A stretch of 64,000 bases of DNA from Tridacna crocea (GCA_943736015.1 OX031063.1:32484172-32548171), one strand, 5' to 3'. Counted from the first letter of the stretch, positions 51,563-63,835 are shown. Notes: a model not told the origin generated them from the letters alone. A program made the numbers and translations.

Positions 51563-52357
51563 CAGTGTTTCAGCCAGCTTTGATAAAAAGGGGGCCAGTT
51601 GGCCCCCCGAAATCCTAAACAGGGGCCAATCGTCTTGAGCATGGGGGAGTGTGGGGGGGGGATTATTCTTTCGATATTAGACTGAATACATATGACATTC
51701 TTTTTAAAATACCTTAGGAATTAAATATCCTCTTTCCTTTCAAGTTTGTCTCTTTCTGTTGATTCTGTTGAGCTTTGCCTAAGTCAAACAACTTAAAATC
51801 ATAGGGGTTTTTATGTCGTTGGGACCTTTCTGATTAATCAGGCTTTCGGTCACCTGAAGTTTGTGATCCTATTACTTTTGCTATTTTTCCAGTATTTGAT
51901 GGCCCTACCTCTTCACTTTCATTTGGGCCTGTGAAAAAGTCGGTTAATTCTTCTTTTCATTTTTCCGCCGGTTGTTTCGTAGTTCGTCATGTAAATGTTA
52001 TTATAAACAGATTACCCGCTCGTTGTAGCTTTTTCTCAATTTACAAATGATTGCTGTAAAAGGCGAGGAACCAGTTCAAAAAAATTATGACTGGTTTTAT
52101 GTATTCGATAGTTTATGTGGTACCGCATGGTTTAAAACACTAAGCCAGTCACGATTTCGTTCCATTAATTTTCGTACGCAATGCAGTTGCGTCCCATACA
52201 CTTTCGCATCTTGGCGCGGTCGTGTACAGGTAAATCGATTTTTTGGGGCCTAATATGATTTTTTAGCGCTAGATCTGGCGTGCCATGTTTGGAAATGTGC
52301 GGGAATCGTTATTTATTTGCGGGAATCCCGCAAGGGCGCATCCTGGCTGAAACACTG
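51563..52357. mobile_element. Non-autonomous hAT-like element with perfect 6 bp TSD
   Basis: CAGTGTTTCAGCCAG (51563-51577) is exactly inverted as CTGGCTGAAACACTG (52343-52357). GTGAGG precedes (51557-51562) and follows (52358-52363) as a direct duplication. CAGTG termini are the hAT signature; a 6 bp duplication rather than 8 bp is unusual but occurs in some hAT groups. Inside are a GGGGGCCAGTTGGCCCCC palindrome, a G-rich run and GCGGGAATCCCGC. No intact transposase frame was recognised. Confidence 0.9.
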
Positions 52358-52555
52358 GTGAGGACAGAGTGTGAAATATCGGAAAAGTGCACAGGAATTC
52401 TCAGAGAAAACAATAATAGGTCCGCTATCAAACAAGCATAAAGAAACCATTGAAATAGCTCATCCTTTCGGCGATGTGTACTGGCGAAACAGGAGCATTT
52501 ACGGACGGCATGTATACGTCACACCACAGCCACGTAGGAAGCATTTCAAGATTGG

Positions 52556-52568
52556 GGGGGGGGGGGCC
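52556..52568. repeat. Poly-G run (13 G)
   Basis: A homopolymer of G at AAGATTG.GCCTAAC; a likely site of length variation or sequencing error. Confidence 0.9.
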
Positions 52569-54378
52569 TAACTTCGAAATACGGAGATTTTTTGCGTGCT
52601 TGTTGCATTGCGATAGAAAGTCATATTTTAGTTTCTATGATTTTCAAAAATTTTCAAACTCGTTCTCACTCCGTTCCAAAAATATTTGTCGAACGGACTT
52701 ACACTGTGTTCAGACGCAGTAGACGTATTAGAAACCTTTTACGATCTTTTTACAAACTTAATGGACGTGTTAGTGCGGGAAGGTGCTCCAGAACTTTGAG
52801 CCTGTTCAAAATTTCTTGCCTTCAATCCCGTACTATAATTAGACAGTGACAACAAATTCAAAACGAGACGGACGCACCAAAACGGGCAGTCAGGCATAAA
52901 AATACACTGCATTTGCATATTACCAAGCGAAAGATGTCCTATCCCGACCACAGCCCGCTTTACGATTTCGTCGGCCGGGGTAAGAATTCTAAGAACAGGT
53001 TTGGTGAGACAGGGAATTCAGGCCAAAATTACACGTTCAACCCGACTGCATCCCATTTTCCGATCATGTCAGGACAGGGTAAGACATTCTAAGATCTAGT
53101 TGGTTGTGACGGAGCTTAGAGCCTACAGATAAAAGTCTCTGAATAAGTGTGTCATATTTTAGAGGTTGAGATTGTATATTTGGGACCTAAAGAATTGACA
53201 CAGAGTTCTAAAAGAGTTGCATGGCTTTTCCCCCAGTGGCCACTGAAAAGGTGTATGATCATTCTTTGCAATATTTAACCCTTAATGTCCGTAGTTATCT
53301 GGCTTTTATGGACATCTGTTTGTAAGATTTGCGTAATGAAGTCTTTTAAGATGGTATGTATATATAAGAAAACAAATACATGCTGATTATCTATAACCTG
53401 TAACTTACAAGAATAAACAAGACACATTAATATCTCATCAGTTGCTTAATCTCTCTCAAACAAATAAAGCCTTTCCACAACTTTGATTTCAATCGATTTA
53501 AAATAAATATGCTTAGAATTGTTTTTCACGCTGAAGGAGTTAAGGGTTGTCTTTTGTCATCTTGGCTTCTTTATGTATTTGATTTTAGTAAATATTGGCC
53601 CTCGAGAGGGACTAATTATTTTACAGATTTTTATCGTCTAGACGGAGCAAGTTTAAGCGCTTGGTATATGTTGATCCGAATCTACAACCTCGTGAATCTA
53701 ATCAAGTTACCATTTATCAACCGCCCTCGGGACCAAACCTAGACGTTTACATTCTTGGATCAGATGTACATCGTCTGTCTTGATTCTTCTGTCACACATT
53801 TATAGAAAGACGACCGTCATGTTCTTGTGGGATACCATTCATCGTTTGCCTTGTTTTTTTAAGCTCTTCTTTCAAAAGTCTGACTATGTTCGACAAGTTT
53901 TCATTTTCTCTTCTCTCTCTTTTATGAACTCGGAATAGAAAACTTAACGTTAAACACTAATTAGGCAACAATCGCATATCTAGCAGATTTCAAGAGGTTT
54001 ACATGAACCTAAATTACGAAAAAATAATATGAAGATATATTCATTAATACACGTACGTTTTAACATTTAATCTGTAGGCAGTGACCTAAAACGTGTTTAG
54101 CAAGAGGATGAATGGTGGTATAAATGTGCACAGTTCAAATTGTGGTTTGCAAACACCAGTTATTGCTGCTTCATTTTTACATATCAGAAAAGATTAATCC
54201 TTAGTTTTTGTGCATCATAATCTGCATCTATAATGTCCGATAATGTCTGATAAAGCACCTAAATTCGCAATATGCTTTCGCAAAGAATTGAAATGTATCA
54301 TTTGACCTGCATTCGATTGATAAAATTCGTATAAGTTATCACCATCTGTATTTCATTATAAAGTACGATCATAGTTAA

Positions 54379-54599
54379 CCATTTCCCAAACAATTCCTGG
54401 GTTTTAGGTGTCAGGAATAGAAGCCTTTTGGAAACATTATGGGAAAAGGAGAAAATGCTAGTAACCAGCATTTTCTCCATTTCCCACAATCTTTTCTACC
54501 CTATCGTATAGAAAAATCGTCTTTTTAGCAACTGTTAAGTTGTCGTCTGCAGAACACTTTCAGATTGGTGTGGTCCAAAATTTGCCGTTTGGGAAAGGG
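54379..54599 (+). mobile_element. Family A MITE, complete, TTAA both sides
   Basis: TTAA at 54375-54378 and 54600-54603. CCATTTCCCAAACAATTCC starts it and TTTGCCGTTTGGGAAAGGG ends it. The core GGAGAAAATGCTAGTAACCA / GCATTTTCTCC has one mismatch. Its right arm is closest to the 32118 copy (GGTCCAAAATTTGCCGTTTG shared). Confidence 0.92.
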
Positions 54600-54609
54600 T
54601 TAAAGAACC

Positions 54610-54690
54610 TCTAAATCGGAATGCTGAGGACGTTTAAATTATCGTAAATTGGAATGCTGAGGACGTCTAAATTATTGTAAATTGGAAAGC
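54610..54690. repeat. Short tandem duplication (~42 bp unit)
   Basis: TCGGAATGCTGAGGACGTTT / AAATTATCGTAAAT and TTGGAATGCTGAGGACGTCT / AAATTATTGTAAAT are adjacent, then a third start TTGGAAAGC. Confidence 0.85.
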
Positions 54691-55280
54691 TTCGACTGAA
54701 AGATCAGACCGCGACTTTTGCGAAGTCTTCGCCGTTTCTACTCTTTGAGACACTTGAGTGAGGTTATGCTTAGTGGCCTCTTATGACTCCATGGCTTAAC
54801 TTGTGACATGGATTTAACTAATGGATTTAGAACGTTTCTGTATGGTGTCATCCAATTAATTACAGCTCAAAGGCTAATGACTTCATGTAATCGTGCCAGT
54901 AATCCAGAGTTTGTTAATTTGAATCCCTTGTCTTTTTTTTTTAACAAAAACGAAATGGGATTAATCCTGTTGTTACCAAACAGATAAACTATCATTTTCT
55001 TGAGTGCTAAACGTACAGTTTCAATTCCAGGCATAGATATCTTTCGACATAATTCAAAATGAAATGAGGGCGGTGTAGAGACAAGACCAGACCGCACGTT
55101 CTGCGTGACCTGATGGTCATCTGGATTGTGTGCAAAAGCTACTGTCTCACTGCTGAGTACTTTTCGATTTTATTGATGTGCAGTCTGTGGTCTATAAAAG
55201 GTATTGTGACTACTTAATTATGTAATATCCAATGGCAGATTTCTGTGGTAAGTATGTTTAAAATGGCGTTTAACACTTAA

Positions 55281-55480
55281 ATCTCTACCAAACGACAAAA
55301 ATTTTAGCCCCTTCAAAATTGAATAAACTTGGCAAAAAAACAATAGGATTTGGCATATAGATGAGATTTGTGTTCATAGGAAAAGAAAAGATTGTGGGAA
55401 AAGGAGAAAATACTGTTTACCAACATTTTCTCCTTTGCCTGCAAGAGTTAAAAGTAAATTTTTAATGTTGTGTCCCTTGT
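55281..55480 (-). mobile_element. Family A MITE, reverse, worn
   Basis: TTAA then ATCTCTACCAAACGACAAAA, and the core GGAGAAAATACTGTTTACCA / ACATTTTCTCC. The far end is uncertain. Confidence 0.7.
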
Positions 55481-56564
55481 AAATGTCACTGAACTTTGAA
55501 CACAAGAGTGTCCGTAATGTTTGGTTTGCGTTTCCTCATTATTTACAATCACACTATATAAAGGATCAAATAACGACTGTTGACTCCCATGATACTACAG
55601 TCTGTGTAATTGCTATCCCAGACATGAAATTCAATTAGAATCTTGTTGAACGGATACAGCTACATCTGCGACATTTCACGCAGAAAAAGTCGAGCTATTA
55701 TGGGCTAACATTAAATCACATTGGCTTGATACCTCCATATTTAAACGTGATAAAAATTTCTGTTCCTTTTTACGGAAACACAATTCCAGGCCTGTCAGCC
55801 ATTGCTTGCTTCATTCATTTTTTCTGTCTCTTTTTCCCTTGTTTAATACGTTTTTTATTGTTAATTATTACACTGATCACAGAAATTAAATATCTAAAGA
55901 AAACAAAAATGTTTCTGAACGATATGGAAAACATTGAGGGGTGGGATCACCTTCATGTATCATGCAATAATTCGCTCCGTCTTTCTACTGACGTAAGTAT
56001 TTGTAAGATGGCTATATCCGTGAAATTAAAAAGACAGACTCAAAAATTTTATTATAACTGTTTTTTCTTTTTGCTTTCTTGTTAACAAGCCAGTAGATGA
56101 CTTGTGTAAAGGAAATAAAAATCATTACAAGATTTCATAAGTTTCACAAATTTCCATTTCCATCATTATCCTATTTCTCTTAATATTTAATTTCATAATA
56201 TTTAATTCACCTTTTTTGATTTTATTACGACCTCGTATATTTACATAATTTTCATTTCATGAGCATGTTTCGAGTATAATGTGTGACCCATTACGCAAAT
56301 TGCCCAGGCTGAAAATGCAGAGTTGACTCTTTTCGCTTTAAGCACATTTTCTGTATGAAAAGTGGTCATTGTACCTTGTTATACAATCATTTTTGAATTG
56401 CCAACCTAAACTGATCTGCTTTATCGTTTATCTGTTTTCATGTAATTGATGTACAGAATTTCCTGACTTTTTGCCACTTTTTGCCTGACGGGTCACATAT
56501 GTATCGGTAAGCTATTAGAGAAATGCCCAAAGTTTGATTTTATTTTAGAAATCCGAGCCTGAAT

Positions 56565-56770
56565 GTGGAGTCAGTGCAACATCAAAAAGTAACGAACCAG
56601 CTCAGCCACGCAGACAGACCTGGTCGGTATTGTTTGCTTTCTTTTTAACTTTCTGTTCGTCCAAGAACCACTTGAGAGACATGATGTACCTTTATGGATC
56701 TATACTCCAGTGATGACATGTTTGGCAAAGTGCATGATTAGTGCATCACTAAGCCAAGCGCGACTCACTG
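56565..56770 (+). repeat. Family B repeat
   Basis: GCAACATCAAAAAGTAACGA / ACCAGCTCAGCCACGC, TTCTGTTCGTCCAAGAACCA, GATGACATGTTTGGCAAAGT / GCATGATTAGTGCATCAC. It runs straight into the C hairpin at 56750. Confidence 0.65.
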
Positions 56771-56850
56771 GCCATTTGCGGACAGTGAAGATCAAGATCA
56801 GACTGCACATAACGTGCAGTCTGAACTTGGATCTTCACTGTCCGACAAGG
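56750..56850. repeat. Family C hairpin, well preserved
   Basis: TGCGGACAGTGAAGATCAAG / ATCAGACTGCAC pairs with GTGCAGTCTGA.CTTGGATCT / TCACTGTCCG around a 6 base loop. The flank GCGCGACTCACTGGCC is the reverse of the GTGAGTCGCGC flank seen at 13378. Confidence 0.88.
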
Positions 56851-56950
56851 AGATATTTTTTAAAGAATAAGCTTAAAATAATTTGAAAGTTTTGTTAAAG
56901 CTTATTTAGTCGTATAAGGACAAGAATCGCTTTCAATAGATCATAAGTTA

Positions 56951-57030
56951 TCGTCGGTCTACTTAAAAAACCTTGTAACTACAGCTTAAGAAACAAGCTG
57001 TAGTTAGAGGTTTTTGAAGTAAACCGACGA
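56951..57030. repeat. Family D hairpin
   Basis: TCGTCGGTCTACTTAAAAAA / CCTTGTAACTACAGCTT pairs with AAGCTGTAGTTAGAGG / TTTTTGAAGTAAACCGACGA around a short AAGAAAC-type loop. Confidence 0.93.
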
Positions 57031-57559
57031 TATCTGTGTTTACCTACATGTATATAGATGTGTGGAAAAAAAATCTATCCATGCACAAGATGGTGGCCTT
57101 ACATATCAAAATTTCTCCTGACAGCTTGTAAGTTGTAACTGAGTGATCGACAAGTAAACAGACATAAAATATATAATAAGACCTTACGGATCTGCAATGT
57201 TTCAAACAAACCACATCCTATCTCATAATTATATCTTTCTATGTGAAAAAAGAATCATAAAATTTTAGACTCCTAATCAAACTTGGTCTTTTTACCTAAC
57301 AGATGTCATATTAGAGCTATGTGTGCATTACATGTATATAATTAAGAGTGTCTGCGAAATGAAGAAATGGCTGAAATGGACATTGCTATGGGTAATAAGT
57401 GTGCCAAAAAAATCTGTAACAGTATCTCTTCCCAAAAACATGTGGGTTATATATAGTAACAAACTTATTGAAAATACATGTTTAATCGTTTGTAGGCAGC
57501 TTTAGCCAGTTTTAACCCATTTCACCCTTATTTTATGAAGCATATTTAATCATTCTTCT

Positions 57560-57720
57560 TTCTTGGTGTCAAAATTAACCCAAGATGGCTGCAAGATTAC
57601 ACAGATTACGACGAATAGAAAATGTATTTCATGTCACGGAGGCCTCCTAAGCCATCGGTGATGTTTTTCCAGTTTTAATTGAGGACAAATTTCTAGCGTT
57701 TTTTATTGTTTGTTACCCTT
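57560..57720 (+). repeat. Low-copy repeat holding the empty site of an A MITE
   Basis: GATGGCTGCAAGATTACACA / GATTACGACGAATAGAAAAT and GGAGGCCTCCTAAGCCATC match 23310-23400. TTTTAATTGAGGACAAATTT is unbroken here but split by 187 bp plus TTAA at 23404-23590. Confidence 0.9.
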
Positions 57721-58985
57721 ATATTGGTGGTTAATTTCTGTTAACAAAGCAGTTCTTCAGGCTTTCTACTTTTAATTGCATTTTTTTTCTCTAGGTTTAA
57801 CCTTGTATCTTTAAAATCTGTACCAGCAGTTTTTATATTTTGAGTGATTTTATTATTTATTAATGTGATTATAAATCAACCATTTATTTTTGTTAAAAAT
57901 TATATTCGAATCAGCTAGGTTTTATGTCTTTTTACATATATATTTATATGGAAGACCGGACATGTTGTGTTCGTGTCGGGAAAAAATGTTGTATATATTC
58001 AGCTTGACGGAAATTGATTTGACATCAAGGCGAATTAAATTAGGAAAAACTGATTAATTACGCCTCCCTAACACATCCGGTACGAAATCAATTTGAAGAA
58101 TAACTTGTTGAATTATCGACCCCATCTCGGCTAAACGAATTAGGAAGCGGTAGGGGATGAATTTGTAGATAAACTGTCCAATGTCATAGGTAATGTATCT
58201 GTCTGCTCTGGTTCTATATAAAATTAGTCGTTGGTATACCAGTAACATAACTTACCAAGTTTTAACATAGAGGTATGAGAGCTCTTACGTATCATTACAT
58301 TTTAAACAGACTAGATCTAGACCAGCCTTAGAGCAGACAAAACTAGCAATAACTAAAATTACATTGTAAATAATATCAATTCGAACGGACTCAGAATATA
58401 AACAACAGACTATGTCAATCTTCACTTCAACAGGAAAAAAGCAGGTCTAGATTATATCTACAGTCAGTATTACATCATATTCAAACAGCTTACCCAATTT
58501 GTATATTGCGAAGGTATATATGCAATATCTAAATGAGCAAAGACCACAATAGGTTCATACTAGAAGAGGTCATCCTGCTAAATACGACGGATGACTTATA
58601 CCATCAATGGGCCGACGCATGTAGAATCACAAGAAACTCCAAGAAAAAACCTTGATCCTGAACTGGCATCTACATCAAGCATGTGACGACGCTTTTGGTT
58701 ACTCCTAATTGGTCTCATGGATAAGGTAGGCATGCACATGAAGTAGGATACAGGTCCGTTCTGCTGCACAAAAAGGATTCGCGTGGACTTTATCCGACAG
58801 TTGTAGGATGGTCAAAGCGCTTATAATTTGGTATATGGGAGGTAACGCGCTGTTCACGCCTCAACCTGATGTACTAAGAGAAGTGGTAGCGCGAGAAAGG
58901 TATCACCCGGCTACTTGTTTATTTTTTTGCGTGGCAGACACATTGTACACGTTATTCACTGTAATATTCCAACATTATCACGGTG

Positions 58986-59952
58986 GGTAATCTACATGAA
59001 CAGAACCGTTGGTTCCTCATTCTAAATCTTTTGTAGAACTTACGGAACAGGCGCGGTTCTGAAATCGTAGCCTGAAAACATCTACCATTTTAGACGAAGG
59101 AACGGTAAGTGCTTGACCTTTTCGTATTTTTCTCTTCTCTGAATGACACTATCAAGAAAAAGGTCATGCTATTCGATCCCTATGTTTTACCTTGAAGAAT
59201 CGCGGAGACAGCAAAGACAGATGAATCCCTTTAACAGTGCATTTTATTAAGCTATGTACATAATGTTCCTTTCATTATAAACTTAAAGGTGGCCCTTCAG
59301 ATCTTGGGACGAATGTTTTAAAAAAATTGGAAAAAAATCATCCTTATACTCCCTAAGCCTTTTAATTTGCCTTCATAAAAGCCCGGTAGTCGAAAACCAT
59401 CCTACAGCACGAGAAATTACAGATTTACTACGGCCCAGGTAGAGACCAACAGGAGACACGTTCTATATTTAGATGATCAATTCTCTCATTGATATACAGG
59501 AATACACAGACAAAGTTTCAAATATAGGGTCCGAAGAAGACATTATGGAAAATAATTATTACATGTTTGTTATGTAATGGAATTTAAGCGTTATAAGTCA
59601 CATGCCAGTGACTTAACATTCCCAAAATGCTTTATTGATTTTTTGGCGGGAAATCTAAAAATACCCTAAGAGGCTACGTAGCCTTTTAAGGGAACACTAT
59701 CAAAAAAATTGTTTTTGTAATTTTATGAGTCTGACTTATTGATGATTTATATTATTTTTTCATATAAATTTTAGTGATATATATGTTTTTTAATTTGGTG
59801 GGATGTAAAAATTCTAAATACCCACCTTTAAACTTTTCAATGGCAAATTGTATTTGAAAATGGTATAAACAGAATAAAAAAACGCTCCTGTTCCGGAAGT
59901 TCTACACAAGATTTAGAATGCGGAACCAACGGTTCTTTTTATGTAGTTTACC
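58986..59952. mobile_element. 967 bp TIR element with 7 bp target duplication
   Basis: CACGGTG occurs directly before (58979-58985) and after (59953-59959). The ends are inverted repeats of ~65 bp: GGTAATCTACATGAACAGAA / CCGTTGGTTCC and GGAACCAACGGTTC / TTTTTATGTAGTTTACC, continuing to TCTAAATCTTTTGTAGAACT. The interior has no recognisable transposase. The superfamily is not clear from termini or TSD length. Confidence 0.85.
59828..59882 (+). repeat. 55 bp direct repeat, copy inside the TIR element
   Basis: TTTAAACTTTTCAATGGCAA / ATTGTATTTGAAAATGGTAT / AAACAGAATAAAA recurs at 60187-60241 with about ten differences. Confidence 0.85.
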
Positions 59953-60186
59953 CACGGTGATTATGATACCATACGCGTTTTTCCTCTACATAGTGACGAC
60001 CCAGCTTTAATTTACTTGGAAGTAAGAAGAGAATCAGAAAATGAATACATAAGGTTGTGTTCAAGTAACTTTCCTGCTACTTTAGAGTATTTGATACCGA
60101 AGGTCGAGCGAGATGTCAGTAACAATCTTCTTTACAAAAACCAGTACCATGAAAGTTACTATCTATATAATGTGCTTTTTATTATA

Positions 60187-60241
60187 AACCTAAACTTTTC
60201 AAAGACAAATTTTATTCGAAAACGGTATAAATAGAATAAAA
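60187..60241 (+). repeat. 55 bp direct repeat, copy outside the TIR element
   Basis: ACCTAAACTTTTCAAAGACA / AATTTTATTCGAAAACGGTA / TAAATAGAATAAAA. Its presence just after the split ORF suggests a second remnant of the same element family. Confidence 0.85.
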
Positions 60242-60809
60242 CAGAAAATGCTGTAGTAGCCAGTGGTACAGATAACTGTCCCCAAAGGCGATGTTACTTT
60301 TTGACTGGTCGCTTCTCGGTACCGAGACGATTAAGACAAAAACCAGTTGAAAGCTCCGCACAGGTTTTGTACCCAAGTTCGAACTCTCATAATTAGAGCT
60401 TAAAACTATAGGATTTAAACATACCCTTTGCTTGTTCATTTGATAATCCTTTGTTTGAAATACAAATATTTTCAATTTAAATGGTGAGCATATGAGAAAA
60501 CCATGAATTTCATCTGCTACTTGAGTTAGTTACGTTCCGGAAAACACTCATAATGGCCACCACACACGATAAATTTCGTCACTGTTTTTTCCGAGATGTA
60601 TGTTATAAACGACCTCTACAAGCTTTTTAGGAAATGATGGTTTTAACAATCTGTCTTTGGTCATGTTAGTTACTTAGTTTTAATTGCATTACAGGTTAAA
60701 TCGACAACACAGAAGGGCAATATAGCGCTCTATCTTTGCAACCGGAAAATTTACGATGGACTTGAGACGGCACGGTGCACATGTCAAAATATGAAAAATA
60801 TTTATAATT

Positions 60810-60980
60810 AGTGAAATATTTTTCGATATTTCTTGGTTTCGACCGGCAACTCATACGAGTACCCGTCTCATTTTCTGTTCATTTGAAGGCGGAAGCGGAA
60901 AAAGTTGTTCCCGCACACTAGTTACCTAGGTAAAATAGGCGTGCCATTCAACCAGTTGAAAATACGACGTAATTTACCCT
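60810..60980 (+). repeat. Interspersed repeat G, copy 1
   Basis: AGTGAAATATTTTTCGATAT, CTAGTTACCTAGGTAAAATA / GGCGTGCCATTCAACC and GAAAATACGACGTAATTTAC parallel the copy at the right edge of the window. Confidence 0.6.
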
Positions 60981-62587
60981 ACATTTCTCGCGCTAAATAG
61001 AAGCATGATTTTTTTTCAATGAAAGATCTAAATTTGTTGCATCCTATGAACATCATCAGTAATATTTTTTCACTTGTGGATGCACTCCTCGTCAAAATAT
61101 TACCGATGAAATTTACTCGATAACAACAATTTCGATCTTCCACCGAAACAAAAACCCCTATTTGTCGTTCAACAAACCCAATGTACATATAATAATACTT
61201 ATGCAGTTTCTGTTAAATACTATGGGTGTTTAAAGAACACAGATGGACTTTCCACGTGTAAACGTCACGTTTTTGATGAAGTCCGGATTATTCATGGGGT
61301 TATCATCACAGCTAATCCGTCTGTGTAATCTTCATATCTTGCTTAATTCGCATTTGTCTTTTTTAGAAATGATAAAAACCAAAGTATCAGACGTTAAAAG
61401 ATAAACAGAATACATACGAACACATAGTGTTGTAATACATCAAAAGTACCTAATTCGATTGTGAGCAATGATAATTGTCTGGCTAAGGCTGGTATAAATT
61501 CTTCCAACCTCGTTAGAATTGTTAAATGTACGACAACACTTTGTGTGTATTTTCTATTTTCACTCGTCGGCAATTTAACATATTCCTCTAAATCTTAAAA
61601 CTAGCCATGTCTTTGCTCAGGCAGCGAAATATATTGTCAAGCCTACTACTAACGTTAGTTCAATGTTTGGCGAAACAAATGATGTCGTTTTTAAAGCTAT
61701 AGGCATAAGAAATAAAAATTAAAATAAAATAAAATAGCAAATGTTAAGAAACCTAAATGCTTAAAAGAATCCTGTGTAAATGGATTACAACTGTACATTC
61801 TTCTATTACACATAAATCTAGAGAGAATCTACCAAAAACTGTGCTCAGAGGAGCTCAATCCTTCTATTTTGGCATTGTATTTTTGAGTATACACTCAGAG
61901 ACACAGAGTTTGTGATCTAGAGAGCCTCATGATTGACATATTTCTTTCTTTGTAATTGCATGGCTAATTGTGTCTGCCTTTTGTCTTTCGTGTCATCTGG
62001 CATTTTTGTTCTCGTTTGTGTGTTTGTATAATGCGTACGCCTGTTTCTTGCGTTTGTTTAACGTTGTGTATTTTAGAGTTCTGCTGTTTGTCTTCTGTCT
62101 ATGCCGTCATTGTCTGTTTACGCAATCGCAGGTTGGGATATCCAAATTCTTCGTAATTGATCAGTGCCCAGGGATTGGGGATTTCGTTCATTCTCGCATT
62201 GCCTAACACCAATTAAATTGTCACAAAATATGGATCCATTTGCCTAGAAACTTCTTGAATCGTAATTTAGAGCGTTTGTTTGACGGACAGACAACAGTTG
62301 ACCAATGGCAAAAAGTTACGATGCAAGTCAGCTTGTGCGGAATTCACTGGATGCCCCGGGTCTATTCTTTTATGCGAATGCATTAAACTACCTTTACACA
62401 GAGCATTACTGTTTTACTGTCAGCGATCACGTCACTTATTTCAGACTTCACCCCCCCCCCCCTTTTTTTTTTGCTATTCTTAAATACAAATGAATGAATG
62501 ACGCGTTGGAGTAAGTGAATGAGAACTTAGGAGAATATTGCCGTATAGAACACTCGAAGCCTTCTTGCGTCCACCGACTATGCTTTT

Positions 62588-62810
62588 ACCCTTTATAATC
62601 GATCGCGTGTTTTTAATGAGAAATCGCGCTTTTGAAAAAGAAAATGAGAAAAGGAGTAACTGTTTGTAGCGATTTATCTCCTTTTTCTACGACTCTTTCT
62701 AACTCTTTAAGTTTTAAAGACAAATGCCAATCATTTGAGCCACATTTAATTTGTCATCTGCCAGAATTTTGATTTTGTACTGATCTCAGTTTGTGCCGTC
62801 TGGTCGAAAG
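62588..62810 (+). mobile_element. Family A MITE, diverged
   Basis: ACCCTTTATAATCG at the left, a core of AGGAGTAACTGTTTGTAGCG / ATTTATCTCC, right-arm TTTGTCATCTGCCAGAATTT, and TTAA at 62811-62814. Confidence 0.7.
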
Positions 62811-63689
62811 TTAAAACTAAAAACGACGAATCCAATTCTAAGTATGTTGTTTGACGACCTAGCTTAAGACAAAACTTAACCGATTTTTCATTTTCATTCC
62901 AGACCGCATAACATCGTCGGGTGAAATAATAAGTAGGGCGTATTTTTTTTTTCAAAATATAGTCAGTGCCGGTATGGACCACTTTGATGGTCATTGCATG
63001 TAACACAAGACGTCTCTAGTTTCAAAAGAAGTGTTACAAAGCGTTCTGTTAGGAATTTTACATTCCTGTTGTAATGCTGTGCCAAGCACATCCAAATGTT
63101 GTGAAGGTTAATTCGCCTTCTATTGTGGTATAAGGGAGGGTCATGATGGCAGATAAAAACAGATCCAAATATATGTTAGTGTATAGTCATTTAACGATAC
63201 TATAGAGCCAATATCTTGTCTCTTTACATTGCCCGTCTGTTTTAAGATACGGTCTCGTGTTAAAGGATGACAATGCATGGTCTCACCAAGCAATGGTTGT
63301 AAATAAGCCTAGGCCTTACACCTAATGAGCATCTATGAGAAAATGTGTAAAAAGGCTAAACAGACGTTGGGTTCGCCGGTACAGCTTTACGATGGGAAGA
63401 AGGCTATGAGAACGCTATTGGACGTCTCATTGGGATACTTTATAGCATGGTCTGGCAATCGAGATGGTCTTAACCTGCAATGACTTAATGTACAACATTT
63501 TTTTTTACTTAAAACATTACTACATGGAGCACGGGCATACATCTGTTGATGCCTTTCAAATTTAAGTAGATCTACAAATATTACGAGTATGTATGAGGAT
63601 AAAATATAAATATCAACATCTTTCATTTTATTCCACTGAAAGGAAATATTTTCAAATGTTTGTGAACAGTGCATATCCTACCTGAGCTG

Positions 63690-63835
63690 AAACCTGGGGC
63701 TTAATGCATCTGCAAAAGTATCGATGAGTGTCAGCCTACGCAGGTTGGCACGAATCGAAACTCTTCGGATCTGGTAAATTTGTTGAATGTCCAAGTATCA
63801 TCACACCTCAGGATTCAGTCGGTTGTTGGATAAAA
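63690..63835 (+). repeat. Family B repeat, partial
   Basis: GGGGCTTAATGCATCTGCAA / AAGTATCGATGAGTGTCAGC / CTACGCAGG, GTTGAATGTCCAAGTATC and GATTCAGTCGGTTGTTGGAT. Confidence 0.75.

Larger units (their letters stand above)
58742..60234 (+). pseudogene. ORF split by a transposon insertion, gene unknown
   Basis: The open frame 58742-58984 (ATG at 58808) is cut by a 967 bp element. Removing the element and one copy of its 7 bp duplication restores the same frame through 59959-60234. The left part contains QPDVLREVVARERYHPATC and IFQHYHG. The right part begins DYDTIRVFPLHSDDP and holds YLEVRRESENEYIRL and LEYLIPKVERDVSNN. I do not recognise the protein. Weak resemblances are the N-terminal region of PIF/Harbinger transposases and Mab-21/cGAS-like folds; neither is established. 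The last ~50 bases overlap a repeat also present inside the inserted element. Confidence 0.4.

Noticed and set aside
53280..53545. Another family A MITE bounded by TTAACCCTTAA and GGAGTTAAGGG
   Set aside because: The ends are suggestive but there is no core palindrome or right-arm block; it could be chance.
55726..56085. 119-codon ORF with hydrophobic stretch
   Set aside because: It starts at TTG, is AT-rich, and has no recognisable family.
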